Below, piece by piece: positions 38,042-46,016 of a DNA stretch of 46,166 nucleotides. Both the position numbers and the translations under genes were made by a program. Numbering within the stretch: the stretch's first letter is position 1; every line of letters starts with the position of its first letter. The DNA is from a virus. The notes under the pieces were generated by a model, which had not been told where the DNA came from, made no database searches, and was given only the letters and a program-made list of their open reading frames with translations. The DNA lies in IMG/VR virus record IMGVR_UViG_3300045741_000533, positions 1-46,166 of that record; one strand, 5' to 3'.

Positions 38042-38968
38042 TCAGCTCGCTTCCATCCAGACCCCGGCGGCAGGGTCGTTGTCGAATTCAGCCCACGGGC
38101 CGCGGCCCGGATCGTCGATCCAGCCGAAGAGGGTCACGCTGGGGCGGTTGTGGAGGAGGATGAATCGGACGCCAGCGGGAACGGCGCGGCGCAAGATCTC
38201 GGCGTTGGCGTAGCCATCGGCGTTCGAGATCCCGGCCGCCTCCATCACCACCGCGGCGGGGAAGTGCTCGTCGTGGTCGATGGTGGCGCCGGTCCCGGCC
38301 GTCAGGGTCTGGAGTACGGCGATCAGCTCATCGGGACGGCCGTGGGAGCCCTTCGCAAGCGCGGCCCCGTGGAGGCGGATTGCGTAGGCGGCATCCGTGA
38401 GCCCGTCGCGGTCGAGTTGCAGCACTTCGCCGATGCGATCCAGCTGGGCGCCGTACGCCGTGTCGAGGCCTCGATAGGCGCCGACGTTCGCCAGCGCCTG
38501 GTCGACGTCCTGCATCCGGTCGCCGAAGACGCACAGGATAGACTCCATCCCCGCTTGACCGCGGTACTGCGAGACGAGCCGTCCGATCGCCAGGGCGCAG
38601 TGATCGGGGATCGCTCCGGCAGCCGGGAGCACGTCGAGGCTGGCGGTGTGGGGTGTGCCGATGACGTTGCCCGCGAGGTCGGTCACGGAGGCCACGGAAA
38701 TCGTGTAGGCCCCGACCCCAAGCGACAGGTCTAGGTTGACGGAGACGTCGACCACGGCGCTGTCCGTCGCGCTGGGCGTCACCACCAGCAGCGTGCGCGC
38801 GACAGAGCCACCGTTCGGGGTCAGCGTGTAGTTGCCGACGGTCCGCAGGGCGGTGCTGTCCAGCATCGCCTCGGAGAACGTCAGGCGGATGGTCCGGCGA
38901 TCGATGGCCACCGCGGAGAGCAGCGTGGGCGCCACGCCAAAGCCTGTGAAAGATCCGACGAGAGGCAT
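38042..38968 (-). CDS. Ig-like plus baseplate wedge/tail-I-like protein
   Basis: This 308-residue protein has an N-terminal SwmB/Big-type Ig-like domain (TIRLTFSEAMLDSTALRTVGNYTLTPN, residues about 15-100) and a C-terminal part (GAQLDRIGEVLQLDRDGLTDAAYAIRLHGAALAKGSHGRPDELIAVLQTL) typical of P2 gpI or DUF2612-like baseplate/fibre-attachment proteins. It probably links fibres to the baseplate. Confidence 0.65.
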   Translation of the reverse strand: MPLVGSFTGFGVAPTLLSAVAIDRRTIRLTFSEAMLDSTALRTVGNYTLTPNGGSVARTLLVVTPSATDSAVVDVSVNLDLSLGVGAYTISVASVTDLAGNVIGTPHTASLDVLPAAGAIPDHCALAIGRLVSQYRGQAGMESILCVFGDRMQDVDQALANVGAYRGLDTAYGAQLDRIGEVLQLDRDGLTDAAYAIRLHGAALAKGSHGRPDELIAVLQTLTAGTGATIDHDEHFPAAVVMEAAGISNADGYANAEILRRAVPAGVRFILLHNRPSVTLFGWIDDPGRGPWAEFDNDPAAGVWMEAS

Positions 38969-39294
38969 CAGGGAACCTCCACGCCGTAGATCGTGGCGGT
39001 GTACACGAAGGGACCTTGCTCTTCGGTCGTCAGCGTCACCGTGGTGACCGTCTCGCCCGCAGGCGCGGCCACCGCCAGTACCGGCAGCGCGGGGCTCAGC
39101 ACCCAGTCGCCGGGATAGAGGAGCGCCGGGGTCCGCAGCACCTCGCGGTTGAAGTCACAGCGGATATGCGTCGCGTCGATCCGCGTCAGCGTCACGCCGA
39201 TGGTGACCTGGTTGGTCGGCAGCCAAAGCCGCACGTCCCCTTCGGGGGCGCCCACCTGGTAGCGGTTGTTCTGGACGAGGTACAGCGACGGCAT
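38968..39294 (-). CDS. Small Ig-like structural protein
   Basis: This 108-residue protein resembles the N-terminal domain of the next gene (IDATHIRCDFNREVLRTPALLYPGDWVLSP against IDRRTIRLTFSEAMLDSTALRTVGNYTLTP), so it is likely a separate Ig-like domain of the same family. It shares the ATG with the previous stop region. Virion accessory. Confidence 0.55.
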   Translation of the reverse strand: MPSLYLVQNNRYQVGAPEGDVRLWLPTNQVTIGVTLTRIDATHIRCDFNREVLRTPALLYPGDWVLSPALPVLAVAAPAGETVTTVTLTTEEQGPFVYTATIYGVEVP

Positions 39295-39301
39295 GGGTCA
39301 C

Positions 39302-40285
39302 CTAGAGGAAGGAGCCCGAAGCTCTGGTCACCGGCATCAGGACGTCGCCAGCGCACCTGAGGATTTGCGTGTCCGTGTCGGTGCTGTCGCGGTCGTTGAA
39401 GGCCACTGCCGTTGGGCAGCCGCGGATGTCTGAGATCCGGCCAAAATACCGGGCGGTGGAGGTAGCGCCGTTGTTGAATAAATCGATGTCGAATCCGATA
39501 AGGTACCCGATCGCGCCTTCGTAACCCAAGGTCCAGTTCGTGGCCGACCAGCCATTGCACTGCAACGTAAGACTCACCGATGCGGTGGCGCTTCCGTCTG
39601 CGATCCACCCTCGCCAGTTGGCGGCGCCACCCAAGATATTCGACGCGAAGGCTGCCGCTGCCGAGTTGGCGAAATAGAGACAGGCGGTACAGGTGCTCAG
39701 CGCGGACGACTCTGCGTTGATCCACAGGACGGTTGAAAAGTTTGCTGTGGCCGAGTCCTTCAGCGCGATCATGACGTCCCCAGCGCTGGTCCTCCACGTC
39801 GAGAAATAGGCCGTCGTCGCGGTCGCCCACGGGATGAAGTTCACCGCGGTGCGGCTCAGCTCGCCCGTCGGACCCGTGGGGCGGTTCGACAACGGCGTAC
39901 CGTTCAGCGTGTACGCGCCCCAGCCAGCGTAGACGTCGATCGTCTGCGGGGTGGTGTCGGCGTTGCTGTTGTTCGCGACGACGCATATCCGCAGCTGGCC
40001 TGCGGTGACGTTGTTGAACGGACTGCCATAGCCGCTCGGGGCGCGCACCACGAAGTATGCGAGCACCTGGCTGCCGTTGGTGCCGTAGACGAAGTTTGCG
40101 GCCGTCGTCAGGTTGTTCGAGCTGTTCGCGGTGACGCTGTTGCAGCTAAGTTCGAGCGTCCAGCCCGCGGCCAAAAAGAGCTGGAGGAGCGCATAGAGGC
40201 TCTCGCGATATTGGACGGCCTGGTCGACGTTGGAGCTGTAGGTCTGGTTGATGTTGTCGGTCCAGGTCTTGACCATCGTCGTCAT
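39302..40285 (-). CDS. Virion protein, unassigned (fibre-like)
   Basis: This 327-residue protein starts MTTMVKTWTDNINQTYSS after GAGGAA nine bases upstream. It has many Asn/Thr/Gly and Tyr (YAGWGAYTLNGTPLSNRPTGPTGE), typical of tail or baseplate adhesin proteins, and two C-x2-C Cys (TCTAC). Just after gpJ. No family recognised. Confidence 0.5.
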   Translation of the reverse strand: MTTMVKTWTDNINQTYSSNVDQAVQYRESLYALLQLFLAAGWTLELSCNSVTANSSNNLTTAANFVYGTNGSQVLAYFVVRAPSGYGSPFNNVTAGQLRICVVANNSNADTTPQTIDVYAGWGAYTLNGTPLSNRPTGPTGELSRTAVNFIPWATATTAYFSTWRTSAGDVMIALKDSATANFSTVLWINAESSALSTCTACLYFANSAAAAFASNILGGAANWRGWIADGSATASVSLTLQCNGWSATNWTLGYEGAIGYLIGFDIDLFNNGATSTARYFGRISDIRGCPTAVAFNDRDSTDTDTQILRCAGDVLMPVTRASGSFL

Positions 40286-40295
40286 GGCGGCTTCC

Positions 40296-41447
40296 TCAAA
40301 CCGTCGCGACGACGGTGACGGTGATGCGGCTCGAGTCGAGCGCGGCGATCTCGCGCGGCCCGATCACCACCGGCGTGGTCAGGCTCGGGCTTGCAGCGCG
40401 GCCGAGGAGCAGCGTGATGTTGGAGATCCCGGCCGTCTCGACGCCCTGGAGGAGCTTCCACCCGACGATGTCCAGATCCGTCACGATCTGCGCCTCGTAG
40501 GCCAGGAGCTCGGCGGCCACAAGCGCGGTCCCATTCGCGGGGAAGGCGGCGTCCGCGGTGATCTGCGCCGTCAGCCAGATGTTGACCGAGGCCGGGCGCG
40601 TGAAGCGGACGCTGACGCTGTGCCCCAGCGCGTCGGTCGTCGCCTGGGTCGTCGTGCCGTAGGTCTCGATCCCGTCGGGCTTGAGGTCCCAGATGGTGGC
40701 GGCGATCTCCGCGTCGGCACCGCCGACCACGATCACCTCGAAGCTATGAGGAGGCCGCCCATCTGCGTCGGTGAAGTCGAGGACGTTCTGCGTCACCTTC
40801 ACCTCGGTGACGCCGTCGATGAGCGCGATCGCCTTCCGCAGCGCGTCAGCGACGTTCGAGACGGAGATCTGGGAGCGGCGGATCCGCGCGCGGAGGGCGG
40901 CGTCCGACTCGATGGCGCGGCCCAAGTTGGCGTCGAGCGCGTTGGTGGTGGAACTCCAGCCCGTCACCGGGGTGACGATTTCCCAGGTGGAGCCCGCCAG
41001 CGCCTGGACCGGGCCCGTGTCCTCGGCCGTCGCAAGGACGTCGACCGTGCCACCGCCGCCGATCGTGGCCCCGGGCAGCGTGAAGCGGGAAAGCTGGTCA
41101 GCCAGGCGAATCACCCGGCCCGCCGCGAGGACCGTTCCAGGCGTTCCGTGGATGGTCACCGTGACGGTGGAGCTCGATGCGGGGATCCGGCTCAGGCCCG
41201 TCAGCGCCGCGCGTTCGTCGAGCGCCGCCCCGGTGGCTGACACCACGTTGCCCGCGCCGTAGATGGCCTCTGCCTGTTCCCAGAGCGAGGCCTCCCGCTC
41301 GGCCATGATGCCAATCAGCTGGGCGTCCGGGGACTCGCTGGAGAGGTCGACGTTGTCCCCAAACTCAGAGCGCCAGCGCGCCTCGAGCTCGGTCCGGATC
41401 TCGTCCAATCGCTTGGGCACGAAGCCGCCTGCGGTAAGACCCGTCAC
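40296..41447 (-). CDS. Baseplate J-like wedge protein
   Basis: This 383-residue protein has the gpJ hallmarks: DEIRTELEARWRSEFGDNVDLSSESPDAQLIGIMAEREASLWEQAEAIY, AALTGLSRIPASSSTVTVTIHGTPGTVLAAGRVIRL, and LRKAIALIDGVTEVKVTQN. It is the wedge of the contractile baseplate. GTG at 41447 is the start; an upstream open frame has no homology look. The GTG lies in the 3' stem of a seven-bp hairpin following motif copy 4. Confidence 0.82.
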   Translation of the reverse strand: MTGLTAGGFVPKRLDEIRTELEARWRSEFGDNVDLSSESPDAQLIGIMAEREASLWEQAEAIYGAGNVVSATGAALDERAALTGLSRIPASSSTVTVTIHGTPGTVLAAGRVIRLADQLSRFTLPGATIGGGGTVDVLATAEDTGPVQALAGSTWEIVTPVTGWSSTTNALDANLGRAIESDAALRARIRRSQISVSNVADALRKAIALIDGVTEVKVTQNVLDFTDADGRPPHSFEVIVVGGADAEIAATIWDLKPDGIETYGTTTQATTDALGHSVSVRFTRPASVNIWLTAQITADAAFPANGTALVAAELLAYEAQIVTDLDIVGWKLLQGVETAGISNITLLLGRAASPSLTTPVVIGPREIAALDSSRITVTVVATV

Positions 41448-41479
41448 GGGGTGAGCGTCGGCCCCGTGAATGCATCGAA

Positions 41480-41494
41480 CAACGGGCCTCTTTA
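41480..41494 (-). repeat. 14-nt motif, copy 4 (before gpJ)
   Basis: TAAAGAGGCCCGTTG, containing the stop codon of the gp25-like gene. After 11 bases a CACGGGG ... CCCCGTG hairpin (41468-41445) follows; its 3' arm contains the gpJ start codon. Confidence 0.85.
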
Positions 41495-41842
41495 GCGGGT
41501 GGGCTGCAGGGTGAAGGAGACGACCTCGCCGCCGTTGACCTGGAATTCCACCCTGAGGACGCGCGTCCGCTGGTTGACGATGACGTCCAGCCGATCGAGC
41601 GACGTCACGCCCTCGACCGCCCGGATCTCCTCGCTGAAGAGCTGGCGCAGGTGCGGCACGTTCGTCTTCTGCCCAACGACCTGATCGATGTACGGCACGC
41701 CGTCGGCCTTGTTGAGGAACCACTCGCCTCGGAGAAGCCGCAGCCGACACGCGATGCGCTGGGCGGTGGAGTCGATGCGCTGGAGACGCCCGTTGACGCG
41801 GGCAAGGTCCCCGCCGGCGGTCAGCTGAAATGCGGTGGTCAT
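41492..41842 (-). CDS. Baseplate gp25/gpW-like protein
   Basis: This 116-residue protein has QRIACRLRLLRGEWFLNKADGVPYIDQVVG and VEGVTSLDRLDVIVNQRTRVLRVEFQV, the pattern of DUF2634/gp25-like baseplate wedge proteins with lysozyme-like ancestry. Start overlaps the spike's stop (ATGA). Confidence 0.75.
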   Translation of the reverse strand: MTTAFQLTAGGDLARVNGRLQRIDSTAQRIACRLRLLRGEWFLNKADGVPYIDQVVGQKTNVPHLRQLFSEEIRAVEGVTSLDRLDVIVNQRTRVLRVEFQVNGGEVVSFTLQPTR

Positions 41843-42531
41843 ATGGCCTTCACCTTCGCGGAGCTGGACGTGATCTTGCCTTCGATCGGATCGGTGAATG
41901 GGGGCTGGAAGGTGGCGGCCAGCGCGCCGGCCAGCGCCGCGTAGAAGCCAGGGGCGGTGGAGGGTGAGATCTCGACGGTGTCTCCCTCGCGCGCGACCCC
42001 AGCATCCGCGTCGGGTCCGAGCAGAATGGTGCCGTCGGGCTTGAGCCGCACCTCGCTCGAAGCATCCTCCCGCCCGATGACCAGGTCCTCGGTGCCGATG
42101 TCCGGGATCGCGCTCTCGTAGGGCGCCATGCCGGCGAGGACGACGGAGTCCGAGAGGTCGTGCTTGCGCGGGTCACCGGGCGCCACCGCCGCGCCCGAGC
42201 CCGATAGCCATCGGTCCAGCGAGCGCTCGCCGACGAAGAGGAGCACGAGGTCCCCGGCCTTCAGCGGCCAGGTGATGCGCCAGCCTCCGCCGCGCGGGTA
42301 GACGACTGGGGCCTTGGTCACCTGTGGATAGTCGATGATCTTCGGGTCCTCGCCCGGGAGCCGGATGGTGCGCCTGAGCAGAGGCTGGACGTCCGCGCTC
42401 TGTGACTCAGGATAGAAGGCCACCACCTTCCCCGGGAGCACGGTGTGGACGTCCGCCAGGCGGTTCTCGAGCCACACCGTCAGCGCGTCGAGGAGGCTCG
42501 GATCCGGCTGGTCTGCGATGGCACCGGTCAT
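41839..42531 (-). CDS. Baseplate spike (gp138-like, OB-fold)
   Basis: This 230-residue protein starts at 42531 in an ATGA overlap. LPGKVVAFYPESQSADVQPLLRR is the characteristic Gp138 N-terminal OB-like region, then GGGWRITWPLKAGDLVLLFVGERSLDRWL and VRLKPDGTILLGPDADAGVAREGDTVEI, which starts the beta-helix spike. It makes the tip that pierces the envelope. Confidence 0.82.
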   Translation of the reverse strand: MTGAIADQPDPSLLDALTVWLENRLADVHTVLPGKVVAFYPESQSADVQPLLRRTIRLPGEDPKIIDYPQVTKAPVVYPRGGGWRITWPLKAGDLVLLFVGERSLDRWLSGSGAAVAPGDPRKHDLSDSVVLAGMAPYESAIPDIGTEDLVIGREDASSEVRLKPDGTILLGPDADAGVAREGDTVEISPSTAPGFYAALAGALAATFQPPFTDPIEGKITSSSAKVKAI

Positions 42532-43502
42532 GGGCCGACCCGCTGGGACGCCGCCGGGGTCACCGGAGCAAAGTCCGACGTGCCGTCGGTATAGAGGATC
42601 TTCGAGAGCATGACCGCCTCCACCTCGGAGCTCCATTCACCGGAATGCGTGTCCCCGGTGTGGGCGACCGCCCGGATCCGGAAGACGCCCGTGAGATCTT
42701 CGCTGACGATCTTCACCTGGCGCCCGAGGGCAAAGCCGCCGTTGAGCAGCCCCGTCGCACGTACGACGAAGGCCTTGGGGTTCTTGGTGTCGTAGACCGG
42801 GCGGGGCGCGCCGATGAGCCCAGTCTCGGGGGAGAGCAGCACGGCGAGCGTCCCCTTCGGCACCTCGTCGGCGCCGCTGATGATCAGCTGGTCATCGTCC
42901 ACCCAGGCCTCGAGGCCGAAGTCCCGGGCCAGCGCCTTCGTGTAGTCCAGGCTGCGCCCCACCATGGAGGCGCCGCTCTTCAGCGCGTCGAGCCCTCCCT
43001 TGAAGTCCCCGCGCTGGACGCGGTCGAACGCCTGGGAGAAGTCCACCAGCGGGTTGTTGCGCTTCATATCGTCGAGCACCGCGAGGAGGCGCTCCTTCTT
43101 CGTCGCACCCGGACTCAGGCTCGTCGAGATGATGTTCCCGCCGAGGTTCTTGCCGGTGACGGCCTGGATCTCGGTCACGTTCTCGGTGCCCTCTCGGTAC
43201 GACAGCACCAGGCGAACATCGCCGCGAAAGATCTGCGGCAGCGCGCCAACGTCTGTATCGGCCGCAGGACCGGCGTAGCCGGCGAGGAGCGAGAGGCCGG
43301 TCTTTCCGTCGGCCGTCTCCTTCAGTCGCTCTCGGGTCTTTTTCGCCAGGTTGTAGACCTTGATCTCCGCCGCGTTGGGATCGGTCGCCTTGGAGGTGAT
43401 CGTCTTCTTGACGCGGAACCCAATCCGAAGCGCTGGCGCGTCGATGACCACGCCGCCGATCTGCAGCCGCGCCAGGCGCCGGAACTGCACCTGATCGCTC
43501 AC
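42528..43502 (-). CDS. Baseplate hub protein
   Basis: This 324-residue protein starts with GTG in a GTGA overlap. IGFRVKKTITSKATDPNAAEIKVYNLAKKTRERL and GDVRLVLSYREGTENVTEIQAV, and later IRAVAHTGDTHSGEWSSEVEAVML, are typical of phage protein D/gp27-like hubs. It joins the spike to the tube end. Confidence 0.75.
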   Translation of the reverse strand: MSDQVQFRRLARLQIGGVVIDAPALRIGFRVKKTITSKATDPNAAEIKVYNLAKKTRERLKETADGKTGLSLLAGYAGPAADTDVGALPQIFRGDVRLVLSYREGTENVTEIQAVTGKNLGGNIISTSLSPGATKKERLLAVLDDMKRNNPLVDFSQAFDRVQRGDFKGGLDALKSGASMVGRSLDYTKALARDFGLEAWVDDDQLIISGADEVPKGTLAVLLSPETGLIGAPRPVYDTKNPKAFVVRATGLLNGGFALGRQVKIVSEDLTGVFRIRAVAHTGDTHSGEWSSEVEAVMLSKILYTDGTSDFAPVTPAASQRVGP

Positions 43503-43828
43503 GCGGCGGCGACCTCCTCCGCCGTAACGTAGAGCAGCGACACGCGGGTGCCCAAATCCTCGTACCCGGGATCTAGGCCCTGGGCGCTGGAGTCGAAGGC
43601 GATGAAGTCCCCGGCGGGGAAGTCATCCCTCTTGCCGAAGCGCTCGAGCAGCGGCGTGTCCGCGACCAGCCGGAGGCCTCCCGCGAGCAGGTTGGACGCG
43701 GCGTCGTAGAGATCCATGGACCATGCCTGCGCGCGCGAGTTCCACCGCAGCTCGAGGGTGAATAGGACGCCATCGAGCGAGAGGGTCTGGGAGGACGCGA
43801 AGCCGCTTGGGATCTGGATCTGCAGCAT
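43499..43828 (-). CDS. Baseplate plug protein (DUF6983-like)
   Basis: This 109-residue protein has DGVLFTLELRWNSRAQAWSMDLYDAASNLLAGGLRLVADTPLL, the DUF6983 pattern of phage baseplate plug proteins that close the tube at the baseplate. GAGG six bases before the ATG. It overlaps the hub gene. Confidence 0.8.
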   Translation of the reverse strand: MLQIQIPSGFASSQTLSLDGVLFTLELRWNSRAQAWSMDLYDAASNLLAGGLRLVADTPLLERFGKRDDFPAGDFIAFDSSAQGLDPGYEDLGTRVSLLYVTAEEVAAA

Positions 43829-43831
43829 GGT

Positions 43832-44470
43832 CTACCTCGTGAACTTGTCGATCACGGATTGCGGCGGAGCCTTCGTCGGCGCGGCGGTCTTGCTCACCTT
43901 GGTCTTCGGCGTTGGCGCCGGGGCCGCGGGGGTGGCTTCAACAAGCGGCGCCGTCTCTCCGGTCGCCGCAAAGATCACCTTCTTGAGCGTCGCCTCAAAG
44001 GTGATCGAGTCGCCCTCGTCGGGCGTCAGGTTCGCCACCAGCGAGACGATCATCATGTCGTAGTAGATCCGAAGGTTGGTGATGACCTGGAACCTGCCCT
44101 GCTTCGCCTTCGCGTCCCGCAGCGCGGTGTACAGATCGATCGCTCGGCTGGCCGCCTTCTTCACCGGACCATCCGTCAACCCGATCGCGTTCGTCGCGTT
44201 GGTGACGAGCTCGCCCACGTTCTCGCCGAACTGCGCAAGTTGCCCAAGGAAGCTCGGGTCCTTGTACGAAAAGTACCCGGTAATCCGCAGCATGACGGGC
44301 TTGTCGCGCACGTGGTCTGAGATCGTGGAGCCGGTCTCGATCGGGAAGTCGGTGATGTCCGACTCCTCGGTGTGGGACTCGGAAAGCGACACGTCGACGG
44401 TGAGGCCCTCCTCCGCCGGCTCGCCCGAGGCCTCGTCGTACGGGATGAAGGTGACCAGCTGCTCCGCCAC
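43832..44470 (-). CDS. Baseplate/Dit-like tail protein (DUF6046-like)
   Basis: This 212-residue protein has VDVSLSESHTEESDITDFPIETGSTISDHVRDKPVMLRITGYFS, the pattern of Dit-like tail proteins next to contractile baseplates. The C-terminal 45 residues are Ala/Pro/Lys-rich and probably disordered. GTG start. Confidence 0.75.
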   Translation of the reverse strand: MAEQLVTFIPYDEASGEPAEEGLTVDVSLSESHTEESDITDFPIETGSTISDHVRDKPVMLRITGYFSYKDPSFLGQLAQFGENVGELVTNATNAIGLTDGPVKKAASRAIDLYTALRDAKAKQGRFQVITNLRIYYDMMIVSLVANLTPDEGDSITFEATLKKVIFAATGETAPLVEATPAAPAPTPKTKVSKTAAPTKAPPQSVIDKFTR

Positions 44471-44473
44471 GGC

Positions 44474-46009
44474 TCAGTCCTCCACCGTGTAGCTGTTCGC
44501 GTTGTCGACGTGCCGGGCGACGGCGCGGGCGGTCTCCTCGGGCGACTTGGAGCCGTCGACGTTGATCACGATCTGCTTGTTGTCGTGGACGATCGCACCC
44601 ATCGCCCCGCCCGAAGCCTGCTCCTGGCCGACGAGGGTCGTCTTGATGTGCGGGGTGAACTGCCGAACGGTCGGGCCCTGATAGATGCGAAGCCGGCCAT
44701 CGTTCGGGGCGAGATCGCTCAGGGCCTCCTTCCCGCCGAAGAAGCCGACGACAGCCTCTCCGATCTTGCGCCGGGCTGCGTCCTTGGCACCGAGCGCACC
44801 AGAGCCCGCGCCGATCGCGTCCAGGAAGTCGCTCGCAAATGACGCGGCACCTTCTACGCCCTTCCGCACCTCGGCCAGGCTCTTCGCCATGACCTTCAGG
44901 ATGACGATGAACCACACGTCATCGGGATTGATGGGATCGTCGACGAAGGCCTTCTTGAGGCGGCCCGTCAGCGTGAGCGCCTGGTCCCCGTACTTCTCGA
45001 AGAGGGCGACATCTTCGATGATCAGCGCGATCGCGGTGAATGCCGCGACCACCCCGAGCGCCACGGCGATCGCAGGAAGCATCGAGATGTTGAGGATCCC
45101 AAACCCGATCGCCACCGTGAGGAGCACGTTTCGCACCCCGCCAAAGGAGTCGATGACGTTGGTGGTCCAGCGCGCGAGCTCCCCGCCCACCGCCACCAAC
45201 CCAGAGACCCCATTCGCCACGTCCCGGACGATGGGCACGAGGCCGCGGACGCCGTCGGTGGAGATGAGGGAGCGCGTGGCAGCGAACCACGCGAGAGCCC
45301 GCTTGGTCGCCTCGTTGAAGGCAGGAGCCAGGCCAGAAGCGACGGTGCGCACCACGCCGGTGACCGCCAGGTGGAGGCGGTCGAGGTTGTCTCCCAGGTC
45401 GTCGCCAGCGTTGACCGCGTCCTCGGAGATGACCGTGCCGTAGGCCCTGGCCTCCTCCCGCAGCTCGGCGAGGCCCTTGGAGCCCTTCGCGAGGAGCGGC
45501 ACTAAAGCGTCGCCAGACCCACCGAGGACCCGCATCGCGATGGCGGCGCGCTTGCCGGGGTTGTCGATCTTCTCGAGGGCGGCGGTCAGGTCGTTGTAAA
45601 GGACGTCCGCCGTCTTCGCCTTGCCGCCGGAGTCGGTCGCGCTGACGCCGATCTCCGCGAGGAGCTGGCGCACCTGCTTGCCCCGGGCGGTCACGCCGGA
45701 CGCCGCGGCGCCCAAGGTGTTCAGGGCCTCGCGCATGGCGCCGACGGAAGCGCCGCCCACGACCGCGGCGTAGTCGAGCTCCTGGAGCGCGTCGGTGGTC
45801 GTGCCGATTTTCGTGGCGGTGTCGACGGTGTCCCCGGCGAAGTCGGCGAAGTCGGTGACGGCCTTGGCGATGCCGGCGCCCATTGCAACGACGGCAGCGG
45901 ACACGCCGATCGCCAGCGTTTTGGTGTCCTTGAGGAGCGCCTTGTAGGTGGTCGCGCCTGAGGCGTCGACCTTGAAGCCCAGGAGGGTGAATAGCTGGCG
46001 CAGGATCAT
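44474..46009 (-). CDS. Tail tape measure protein
   Basis: This 511-residue protein has MILRQLFTLLGFKVDASGATTYKALLKDTKT at the start, long helices, Ala/Gly-rich hydrophobic segments (GVSAAVVAMGAGIAKAV; LLTVAIGFGILNISMLPAIAVALGVVAAFTAIALI, about residues 285-325) and coiled segments. At about 0.15 nm per residue it predicts a tail of roughly 75 nm. Follows the chaperone pair, as usual. Confidence 0.85.
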   Translation of the reverse strand: MILRQLFTLLGFKVDASGATTYKALLKDTKTLAIGVSAAVVAMGAGIAKAVTDFADFAGDTVDTATKIGTTTDALQELDYAAVVGGASVGAMREALNTLGAAASGVTARGKQVRQLLAEIGVSATDSGGKAKTADVLYNDLTAALEKIDNPGKRAAIAMRVLGGSGDALVPLLAKGSKGLAELREEARAYGTVISEDAVNAGDDLGDNLDRLHLAVTGVVRTVASGLAPAFNEATKRALAWFAATRSLISTDGVRGLVPIVRDVANGVSGLVAVGGELARWTTNVIDSFGGVRNVLLTVAIGFGILNISMLPAIAVALGVVAAFTAIALIIEDVALFEKYGDQALTLTGRLKKAFVDDPINPDDVWFIVILKVMAKSLAEVRKGVEGAASFASDFLDAIGAGSGALGAKDAARRKIGEAVVGFFGGKEALSDLAPNDGRLRIYQGPTVRQFTPHIKTTLVGQEQASGGAMGAIVHDNKQIVINVDGSKSPEETARAVARHVDNANSYTVED

Positions 46010-46016
46010 GCTCTCA

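Noticed and set aside
36872-38734. Plus-strand frame of 620 residues over the tail fibre genes
   Set aside because: Antisense shadow with unnatural Arg/Val/Asp/His composition; the opposite strand has normal structural genes.
7676-41494. 14-nt motif as a plus-strand boxA antitermination signal
   Set aside because: The plus-strand CCTCTTTA resembles boxA, but all linked genes are on the minus strand, so it would be on the wrong RNA.
41448-41750. N-terminal extension of the gpJ gene to 41750
   Set aside because: It is Arg/Ala-rich antiparallel-looking sequence that overlaps the gp25-like gene; the GTG at 41447 follows the motif and hairpin and starts a normal gpJ N-terminus.
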